Below are positions 55,281-64,000 of a DNA stretch of 64,000 nucleotides, piece after piece. The notes beneath the pieces are model-generated. The model saw only the letters and a list, made by a program, of their open reading frames with translations, was not told where the DNA came from and did no database searches. The DNA lies in NCBI RefSeq assembly GCF_021018895.1, contig NC_079369.1, positions 11,665,694-11,729,693 on the forward strand, read 5' to 3'. How positions within the stretch are numbered: position 1 is the stretch's first letter; the number at the start of each line of letters is the position of its first letter. This stretch comes from Seriola aureovittata. Its lineage: Eukaryota; Chordata; Actinopteri; Carangiformes; Carangidae. Made by a program: the position numbers and the translations under genes.

Positions 55281-56429
55281 ACAATCTATTTTTACCCCTT
55301 TTCTTCTTTTCTGTTTGCCCTTTTCTCTATTCCTCCCTGTCTTTCTTCTCCCTCTTTTCATCAAGCTCACAGACAATATCGAGCTCCTCCTAAATTCTTA
55401 TTCAGAGGAGCATCTGCACCTCCCATTTCCACCCTCTCTTCCTCTAAGGCAGCGGTGTGTGGACAGAGGAGAAAGAGAGAGGAAAAAGAGTAAGAGTCAA
55501 AGAGAAAGACAGAGATACAGCAAAAGAGGGAAGGAGGGAGACAAAGATGCTCTGACTGAGAGGATAGGCTTGTTATGCTGCGTTTCAGTATTGACACCAC
55601 TCACGGTGCGAGGCAATGCATACTTCTATCAAGGACATTCATCACTGCCAACTTTTTAGAGGTGGAGTGTGAGGGAGAGGTGACTGTAAAAGCAGCACAG
55701 TCTGATATTTTACATTAGAATTTTAATCGTGTTCGCTGAACTTCACCCACACCTACATGTTTGCCAAGACTAAGGAGCCTCTAAAACATTGTGCAACACA
55801 GGTAAATTGCTTTCATGGTGATGTGAACATTAACTGTGGTGACATTGGGTGTATCTTTGGGGCAGATGAATAGCAACACTTCTCCAACAATTTGTTGCGG
55901 TTGCTGTGAAAGGCAGTAACCAGAAAGGTTTTAATCTGTTGGAGGAAGATTGACAAAAGGGACGCCTACTCCCTACAAATATGTTCTTACACTCTTACAA
56001 TATAATACATCTTAATACGTACAGCTATGTTTGTTGTTTGCTGTTGACTCTTATAAATGATAGGAGGGTCAGAAATATTAACCTGAGTCCTTGGTTTGCA
56101 AAACAAAGTCACTTTTACTGACAGGATCATCTGTATTTCTGGGGATGTTGACTGATGAGCGACAGATGATTTTTTTTTTTTTCAAAATGGGTGCACTGAG
56201 TTTTGCATTAAGACTATGCACTTGAATAGAATTTATCTGTGAATCACTGTTTGTATTCCTCATAGTGTGCGTATACAGTGAGCTTGTGTTTGCCTCAGTT
56301 TTCCCTGAAAAGCGAAAAAGCATTTGTCTTTTTCAGAAGGGCAGTTACAACAGCGAGTCATATATTTATAATGCATCACACCACGATACACATCCAACAT
56401 GGATGAATAATTTGTCTCCCCTCTGCCCT
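55281..56429. other. intergenic, no gene recognised
   Basis: A pyrimidine-rich then purine-rich stretch (55285-55560) gives long chance frames. Nothing else was recognised. Confidence 0.6.
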
Positions 56430-56452
56430 ACACACACACAGACACACACAAA

Positions 56453-56486
<34 letters not shown>

Positions 56487-56569
56487 ACAGCCCTACAACC
56501 TACACTCTCAACCCACCCCCTGCAAGCACCTGAAAGGGATGTGTCACTTCAGATTCACAACAACGGTTT

Positions 56570-56612
<43 letters not shown>
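56430..56612. repeat. two (CA)n microsatellites (56430-56485 and 56572-56612)
   Basis: Two tracts separated by about 85 bp of unique DNA. A 200-codon open frame across both is driven by the repeats. Confidence 0.95.
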
Positions 56613-56614
<2 letters not shown>

Positions 56615-58474
56615 ATGCACACACACCTGGCTGGTGGAGTCACAGTTCTTCCATGTTGTCTATCATCAAGTGCTGGGCTTCAAATGTTTACCATGCCTCT
56701 CTCTCTCTCTGCTCGCCTCATTCAGGTCAGGCTTGTTGTCTCTCAGTAAAACGAGAAAAAAAAACAATTTCTCAGAAAGGAGCATAAGGAGGGGAAAAGT
56801 GAATAAAACATTTCTTTCACAACAAACTCTTTTGATAGCATGCATATATCCATATACACACAAATAGATATAAACATCCCTGGAAGAGGACCGTTCCTCT
56901 CGCAGTGTCGCGCCACACATTCCTGAATTTCTTTACATGGAAATTATACAATTTCCATATACATTTAAAGCAGTGGAAACTCTATCCATCTTAAATGGAA
57001 GATGGCAGACAGATTTCCTCAGCGATTATCTAAGGCCTTTGCATGTGTGTAAGAATGTGTATGAGTTGTTGATGCAGGTAAGCTGGTAAACACACAACTG
57101 GTCGTGCTTTTTGATACACCAGGAAGCCTTGAGAATATTTCACACCTCTTTCATACTTGTATTCTGTAGCGCACTTTCTCATCCTCTTCTTCTCTTCACC
57201 TAATTTACACACTTTCCATCCTATATTGACTGCAGTGACTTGGGAAGAATCTACACACCCCCAACTGTGATCTGAGGGATGGGGAATGGTTTCATAAGCC
57301 GGTCAGCTAAGTTATTTGTCTGCATTTATGAGTATGTGTGCGCATGTTCATGGGTGTGTATTTGTATCCTGATGAAACTCTTTCATGGATGTTTATGCAT
57401 GAATGTGTGTCTGCACACATGTTCTTTCTCATTTTCTGCACTCATTTACTTGTGTGGTGAGACTGATTGCATTTCCCCCAAATACTGAGACGACAGCATA
57501 ATACAGCTAAATATGGCCGACTACGTCTTGTCATTTATGGAGGACTCCCCCACTGTTTGTTGACACTCAGAAAGAGAGCCAGCCATCTCCCGCTTCACTA
57601 GATATTTCTCCTCTGTGGCATAGCGGAGAGAAACTTCATTAACCCCAATGCCACACAGCCCAATCTTAGAGATGTGCATGTGTAATGTGGCTGAAAGCAG
57701 CCTTTTAACGCTGTAAACACTAACTTGCTAAACGTCAGGATGTATTACATACTCCAGCTAAATCGTAAAGGGCTGGTCTACCAGCTTGTGTTTCATGGGC
57801 TGTGGATAAGTGCAAAATTTATGTATTAAATATTATATGAATCCAGACATGTAGTTTCAGCAACAATGCATGCATATTACACGGTTCCATGAAATATTTG
57901 TATGTTGAATTTATGCTGACATGACATGACACCGCACCGAGCAAGTGAAAGTCAAGGAACTGTTATCCAAGGGCGTAGCTTTTGGGAGGACAGAATTGTC
58001 CCCACTAATATTTGAGTGAAGTCATATTATACAACAGTTACTTCAGACCAAGTAATTTGAGCGGACAAGAGTCATTCCATGAGTGCTGATATAGCGTAGA
58101 ACAGCACTGGGACTTTTGACTACATGTATCACTCCGCTTCACAGGTGTTCTATTGACCATTAATCAGCGTTACATTAACGGTTGTTATCTGTCTTAGATT
58201 GCAACAAACTTTGCAAAGATGAATATATTTCAACATTTGAATTAAATGATGTATGGTTATCAGAAGAAGCCTGGTAGACAAAGTAGCAAACTACTGTGCA
58301 CTGTGCAGGTCAGGAAAATGTTTATGTGTTGCTTAGCAACAGTCCAGTCCCAGTCCAGTTGGGGAACTATTTGTGCTAGCGTTGCCAAATAAATTATGAA
58401 ATAAACAAACAAATCATAATCTGTTGTTTCTTATTTAACTATTATGGCGCTAGTAGAACTGTTGTATACAAGTA
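56613..58474. other. intergenic with one complex block
   Basis: 57510-57680 is complex and low in repeats (possible conserved element). At about 57970-58010 AAGGGCGTAGCTTTTGGG and GTCCCCACTAATATTTGA resemble a fragment of a common fish repeat. No gene. Confidence 0.5.
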
Positions 58475-58608
58475 ATATCACACTCGAGGGAGTGATGTTG
58501 TACTGAATATCAGCACGGCTGTGATTGTTCTCGGTACTCGGCCGCATGATCGAATCACAATCGTGGTGATATTCAGTACAACATGACTGCTCCTCGTGTG
58601 ATGTATGC
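58475..58608. mobile_element. foldback (inverted-repeat) element, MITE-like
   Basis: The left arm (58475-58526) and right arm (58553-58608) are imperfect reverse complements sharing CATGTTGTACTGAATATCA and TGTGATT cores. They surround a spacer of about 26 bp containing TACTCGGCCGCATG. The compact hairpin architecture suggests a non-autonomous DNA transposon; no target duplication was confirmed. Confidence 0.7.
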
Positions 58609-58659
58609 TAGCATATGATCGACTGAAAGGGCGGCAGCTATCAGAGGGCTCGTGTCATG

Positions 58660-58735
58660 ATAGCTAGATAGCTAGATAGATAGATACTTTATTTATCCCC
58701 TAGGGGAAATTCATGTGTCCATTAGCTCATTGTTG

Positions 58736-58769
<34 letters not shown>

Positions 58770-60961
58770 CAGTTAATAATAAATAAACAATAATATTTAG
58801 ATTAGTCCACATCCTTTAGCTGAGGTGTTGTATAGCCTGATGGCAGTGGGAATAAAGGATCTCCTGAACCTCTCTGTTCTACAGCGCAGTGAGATGAGAC
58901 GTTTGCCAGAATGTTGTGGAGAGGATGGTTGGTATTGTCCAAGATGGCCTCCATCTTACGTCTCATGCGTCTCTCATCAACAGTCCTGACTGAGTCCGGA
59001 CTCCTGCCAAGCACAGACCCAGCCTTCTTCACAAGCTTGTCCAGTCTTTTCTCTTCTCTGTGTTCATGTCGGACATGCTGCTGCCACAGCAGACTGCAGC
59101 ATGAAAAACTACACTGTCCACCGCTGACTGATAAAACAAAGGACCTGAGCTTCCTGAGGAAAAAGAGCCGGCTCTGCCCCCTTCCAGATGGCATCCATGT
59201 TCAGGGACCAGTCCAGTTTACTGTCAAAGTGCACACCTAGGTATTTATAAGTGTGCACCACCTAAATGTCCTTCCTTCGAATGTTGACTGGCTGAAGGGT
59301 GGGCCTAGACCTCCAAAAGTCGATGACCATCTCCTTGGTCTAGTGGGGGTCTAGTGCAGGTTCAACCTGTGGCCTCAGAAGATGGAGAAGCAGTCGCTCC
59401 AGGGTCTTCATGATGTGTGATGTGAGGGCGACCCGATCTGTAGTCATTTATCTCAGCCAGTCGCCCTACTTTAGGTACTGGAACAAGACATGATGTTTTC
59501 CACAGGACCGGGACCTGTTTGTAGACTTAAGTTGAAGATCCTCTGGAGAGGCTCATCCAGCTGGGCTGCACAGTCCTTTAACAGCCTCAGACACACACCA
59601 TCCGGACCGGTTGCCTTTCCAGGACGTAGCCTCTTAAGCTTCGCCCTCCCCAGCTCCGCTGTAAAGGACAGGAGACTTGACCCCAGTGTGGATGGAGTTG
59701 CAGCTACAGGGTCAGGTTGCGGAGGAGATGCTGTAGGAGAAGCTGCAGCTGAAGCAGTGGGAGGGAGAACAGGTGAGGCTGTGTCAAACCTGTTGTAAAA
59801 CAGGTTGAACTCACTGACCTTGTCCACATCACCTGATGTTGCTTGGTTGTTCTTCTCTTTATAGCCAGTGATGGTCCTCATCCCCTTCCACACCTTTCTA
59901 CCTTCTTTTTGTAGTCCTCCTTCGCCTGCTTTAATCTCCTCTTCAGCTCATGTTGCACACACCTGAGCTTCTCCCTCGCTGCATCACTGAAGGCCTCCTT
60001 TTCCTGGTTCATCACCAGTAACATGGTGATCCAGGGTTTGTTGTTTGGAAAGCAGTGTACAGTCCTTGCTGGTATTACAGTGTCCATACAGAAGTTAATG
60101 TAGTCTGTGGTACATTCAAACATTCTAGGTCAGGGTCCTTGCTTTTATCATTTTCATGTGATTCCAACAGGACATTCCAATCTGTTCACTCAAAACAGTC
60201 TTTTAGACACTCACTGGCCTCCAGGGTCCAGTTCCTGAATGAGCGGGTGGTTGCAGCCTGCCTCAGTACACAGGGCCTGTAGTAAGCCTGAAGAAAAGAG
60301 GACAAACCATATTATGATCTGATCTGCCAAGTGGTGGTAGAGCTGAAGCAGTGTAGGCCTCCTTGACATTTGCATACAACAGATCAAGTGTCTTATTTTC
60401 CCTTGTGGGACAGTCAACATACTGAGTGAAGCCAGTCAGGTGAGAGGTGAGCGTGACATGGTTAAAATCCCCCGATATTGCAATGAATGCATCATGGTGC
60501 TGGGTCTGTACTCTCGCAACAGTCTCGTGAATTACGTCACACGCGACTGCAGGCTCTGCTCATGGTTGGATGTAAACAACAATGGCGACGATGTGTGAGA
60601 ACTCCCTCGCTACATAGTACGGTCTAAGACCAACTGCCAACAGATCAATATCCCGACAGCAGAGCTTCTCCTTCACTGTGATGTGACGGGGGTTGCACCA
60701 TCTATTTTTCACAAGCAGAACCAGTCCCCCACCTTTATTCTTTCCACTTGCTGCTCGTACTGCAGTGAAGCCGGGTAAATGCACACAACGGTCGGGAGAA
60801 ATGACGCTATGAGAGCAGAGAGAGTCAATCAAAACAGTACATTTGTGGACCCCAAAAACCAAAACAATGAGATGAAAGATGCTAAACTGTTGACCTGAAG
60901 GGGACTGCAGTATTAGGTGATAATTCTCTTTGGGTTCATTACTATAATTAACCCCTTTCAA
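58660..60961 (-). mobile_element. non-LTR retrotransposon (CR1/L2/Jockey-superfamily), internally deleted
   Basis: The element reads on the - strand. Its 5' part (60400-60961) is an apurinic-type endonuclease with SGKNKGGGLVLLVKNRW-like, GDFNHVTLTSH and LGRSDHNMVCPLF motifs. The middle (59471-60123) is the reverse-transcriptase N-terminal region with RLRPGKATGPDGVCLRLLK. The C-terminal part (58802-59194) has RLFFLRKLRSF and a KLVKKAGSVLG thumb-like segment. The 3' end has the fish-typical CCCCTAGGGGATAAATAAAG stem and an ATCT-repeat tail at 58660-58690. Between 59335 and 59360 the frame jumps from the PALDP region straight to KEMVIDF, losing the palm core including the FADD box. Stops and frameshifts are frequent, so it is inactive. 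The 5' end is truncated near 60961. Confidence 0.88.
58735..58766. repeat. (AAT)n microsatellite in the LINE 3'UTR
   Basis: About ten AAT units between the LINE tail stem and its coding remnant. Confidence 0.93.
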
Positions 60962-62344
60962 ATTACTTAGTCATTTCATCCATTGTTGTTACAAAAATGT
61001 TTCAGCTTTAAGTAAATTTTACTGTAATATCATGTTGTGAAAACTTGTGCTTGTTTTGGTGATACAGTATATGTTCTAATCAAAACTTCTTATATAAAAA
61101 TAGACATATAAGCTTAAATTCCTAATTTAGTAGTTCTCCTTCAGGCTGTATATAAAGCCTCCAGGGGCAAAATAAGCCACTCCATCCTGCATCCATCCAG
61201 TCTTCCCACTCCTTGAAGCCCACATAGATGCCTCCTCCTGGGACACTACTCCCTCTCTGCCTGGAGGGTGGAGCACATATGGAAGTCATCTACCTGGAAT
61301 ATCTGGAGAGCAAAAGAACAAAGATGACATGAATAACAGACTTAAAATCAGAGTCAGTATACACAAAATTATGTATTTCTCAAGTGTTTGTGAGCTCTCT
61401 GGTAATTATTGGAAGATGAATGTAATCGTTTTAAGTTGAATAATGACTTTAGGAGGACACACAGTCAGGAACTGCCATCAGTGATGGCACCCAGTGTAAA
61501 CCCTGAGCTGGGCAGCTGCCTGCATGTCGTTTATTTCCTCCATTATCTGCCTCCAGCACACTCACGCGTACCAGCCAACAGGCTCCTTCTGTTCCTTTAT
61601 CACGCACACTGATATTCACACATAGGAATGCAAAGGGAGTAAACGAGCACACATACATACACACACAGACACACACACACAGATGCACACAGAGAAGATG
61701 AAAGGTACAGCAAGAGAGGGGAAAAATAAGAGAGATACAGTGGAGATTGCAGCTTAACCTCTTGGCTCCACTGTAAAGCAGCACTCACTCTCTGGAGCCT
61801 TGCTGATAGCCATCTGTCTGGCAAGGAGAGACAGCTTCACCTTCCCAACACATCAGCATGCTCACAAACACTCATCCCACAAACACAAGGGCAGGCACTC
61901 ACACACAACAGCCAACAGTCACTGGTCATACGTAAAAAATGTAAAAAAAGAAAAAAGAAAAAGAAGAGATTTTGACTGTAACTTTGTTGCTGTAGTTTTC
62001 CTTTATCCTACAGAAATGAAAGTGAAGGGGATTCGTTATCTGTAAAATGAATCCTGTGACCCCTTTAATTCAAACTACATGCCCCCAAGTCTCAACATAA
62101 AGCTTTCCTTCATTCATAAAAAGTTTTCTTTTTAGAAATGCAGTGTGTGCACCCATTGCAATGATTAACATCTATTTAAAGGGAGCATGGGACATTCATT
62201 GACAAAAAATGAGCTATAACTTGGAAATCCTGAAGAGAATCCAAAACAGAGATAGATTTTGGCTATAAATCTGGAGCTTAGTCAATAGCTCTCTCTTGAG
62301 GTGATGGCTGAGCTAAAGAAAACCTTTACCTTACTCACATCATC
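60962..62344. other. intergenic, no gene recognised
   Basis: Complex sequence. Short CA stretches occur at about 61655-61680. No domain-bearing frame. Confidence 0.6.
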
Positions 62345-62387
62345 ACCCCCCCACACACACACACCCACCCCCCACCCCCACCCCCAC
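62345..62387. repeat. C-rich/CA low-complexity tract
   Basis: CCCCCCC, CACACA and CCCCCA units. The opposite strand is G-rich with several runs and might form a quadruplex. Confidence 0.85.
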
Positions 62388-63000
62388 TGCTCATCCTGCC
62401 ATCCTTTAGCTCCTCTCTTAAAACATAAATTCCTTGAAATCCTCCCACTTCTCCACCTTCGCCTCCCCTCCACAGCCTTCTCTCCGCTCCTCGGTGTCCT
62501 CTCCACCCCTCGATCCATCTCTGTCCTCCTGATCAATAATCAATCTGCAGGGGCCGAGGCCAGCGGCCCTGCGCCATCTGTCTCCATCGGCAAACCTGAG
62601 AGTGAGAGAGAGAACAGAACCATGTGAAAGAGGGAGAGAAAGAGAGGGAAGAGGGAGGAGACAAAGTTCAATCTATCTCCATCCGTGGTCAGGTCTACTC
62701 TGCCGGTATAGATCATAATTTGGAGAGGTGTAATTGCTGGTCAGAGACTGGGGGTTGACACTAGAGGGGGGAGAGAGAGGGGAAAGGTGGTGTCAATAAT
62801 GTTTACCCCACCTCCCCACTCTCCTGCCTGACCCAGTTTCCCTCTTCTCCTCTTCATCTCTTCCTCTCTGTCTCTGTCTTCTTCTCACGTCTCCTGCTAT
62901 CTTCACTTTTCTCAATTCAATTTACAAAGATCCACAGACCAAAACAACATCACTCTTCTTCTACGCTGTGTGTCTATTAATGTGTGTGTAGTTCTCCTTG
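62388..63000. other. pyrimidine/purine-rich intergenic DNA with a possible regulatory block
   Basis: 62525-62590 (CCTGATCAATAATCAATCTG, GGGGCCGAGGCCAGCGGCCC) is complex and could be conserved. The surroundings are CT- or GA-rich. No gene. Confidence 0.45.
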
Positions 63001-63011
63001 TGCGCGCGCGC

Positions 63012-63050
<39 letters not shown>
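63001..63050. repeat. (GC)n(GT)n compound microsatellite
   Basis: Six GC units run directly into about 18 GT units. Alternating purine/pyrimidine throughout makes it prone to Z-DNA. Confidence 0.95.
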
Positions 63051-63052
<2 letters not shown>

Positions 63053-63574
63053 TGTGTACGCATGAAGTTTGTTTTCCAGCCTAATCCTCGAGGACAAGCA
63101 CCAACAACGCCTACCGAGGGCATCTGTGCTGCACTTGACATCCGTTTGAGCGTTCATGTGTCAGAGGAGGATGTCGCCACTCTGATAATGGTCTACCTAG
63201 TAACACCTGCCTCAGAAAAATAACTCTTGGCTCGATAAATGAATTGTCAAATACACTTCACAATGTTGCGTCGAGCTTGCCAAGACCCTGAGGAGATTTA
63301 ACGCCCTAATTTGATCACACTATTACCTACAAGTACAACCCATGTGATAGCAGCTGTGAAAGAAGCCTTTCCAGAAGCATAGTGTGCTCTGCTCATCATG
63401 TTTGTTTAAACCCAGCATAAAACTGTTTTTCTTTTCTTTGATCTCAATGGTAATTATGAAAAAAGATCCATACATTTTGTTTCATTTTATCAATTTGGCA
63501 GAAAGCCAGTTACCTCATTTGTAACTCAAGGACATTTTCACTCAGCCAAACAAATCATGACAAATGCCATAATT
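63051..63574. other. complex intergenic block, possibly conserved
   Basis: 63060-63320 is high-complexity sequence with little repeat content (GAGGATGTCGCCACTC, TAACGCCCTAATTTGATCAC). An 79-codon frame crosses it without a recognisable domain. Confidence 0.4.
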
Positions 63575-63920
63575 AATATACACTAGTCTGTAGCCATGCT
63601 AACAGTTCTTTGAGGCTGTACAGCATCACATCAACATGCTCATAATGACAATGCTAAAATTAGATAGTTAGACAGGTATGTTAGCATGTTAGCATGCTAT
63701 CATTTGCAAATCAGCACCAAACACAAAGTACAGCTGAGGCTTATGAGAGTGGTATTAGGTCACAAATCAAAGAAAATTTGACCGGATTATGGCATTAGAG
63801 GAAAGGTGAAGTGAACCCCAAAGTTTTTTCAAGTCATCCTGAGAGAGACATGAACGTGTGTACCAAAATCCAGGAGTTTTCAAGACATGTCACTAGATGT
63901 CAGTAGATTAGAGACCTTTG
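63575..63920 (-). repeat. percomorph dispersed repeat (TTAGCATGCTAACATGCTAA family)
   Basis: On the - strand the ordered phrases TTTTGGTACACACGTTCATG, CTCAGGATGA, CCTCAGCTGTACTTTGTGTT, AGCATGCTAACATGCTAAC, TAGCATTGTCATTATGAGCA and GTTAGCATGGCTACAGACTA match one of the commonest percomorph elements as I recall it. The class is uncertain; the copy is moderately diverged. Confidence 0.8.
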
Positions 63921-64000
63921 TAGTTCCTGTTTTCACCCACGTGAGGGTTGTATTCACCACACAAGGTATGCTACAGCACCACAATCAGTTAATTAGCAAC

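Noticed and set aside
56265..56867. 200-codon open frame on +
   Set aside because: Its length comes from two (CA)n tracts; outside them the frame has no domain.

Overview
The window looks like nuclear DNA of a percomorph (spiny-rayed) teleost fish. It has long non-coding stretches and many (CA)n/(GT)n tracts. It also carries several dispersed repeats that I recognise from percomorph genomes, LINE remnants with the fish-typical tail of ATCT repeats, and one vertebrate neuronal gene with spliced exons. Family names for the repeats come from memory of their consensus patterns; no database search was possible.

Positions 1 to about 10,340 hold the 3' end of an ELAVL4 (HuD) orthologue on the + strand: the tail of an intron, a 39-nt in-frame alternative hinge exon (2473-2511), a 3.15 kb intron, the terminal coding exon with the third RNA-recognition motif (5665-5992), and a long 3'UTR. 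The 3'UTR has a G-quadruplex motif, three miR-375 seed matches, a dense AUUUA cluster, a proximal poly(A) signal at 8511 and distal ones at 10229 and 10314. Intronic and UTR elements fit known control of HuD: Hu-dependent splicing of the hinge exon, AU-rich-element control and miR-375 repression.

From about 10.3 kb to the end (about 54 kb) I find no gene I can name. In vertebrates ELAVL4 is followed by a gene-poor interval before DMRTA2/FAF1, so this may be that interval (inference). It contains microsatellites, percomorph repeats (18.5, 21.4-22.2, 25.3, 47.0, 50.0-50.4, 63.6-63.9 kb), a tRNA-derived SINE remnant (53.2 kb) and a decayed LINE reverse transcriptase on + (39.77-40.74 kb). It also has an internally deleted LINE on - (58.66-60.96 kb), a foldback element (58.5 kb), and several AT-rich, homeodomain-site-rich blocks that could be conserved enhancers.

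The least explained signals are a nearly identical 72-bp inverted repeat pair 4.6 kb apart (38.8 and 43.4 kb) and a CpG-rich block next to an open frame ending in a consensus splice donor on the - strand (46.0-46.65 kb). Two smaller exon-like stretches lie at 35.3-35.6 kb (-) and 16.53-16.67 kb (+). I found no evidence of an undescribed multi-gene system.
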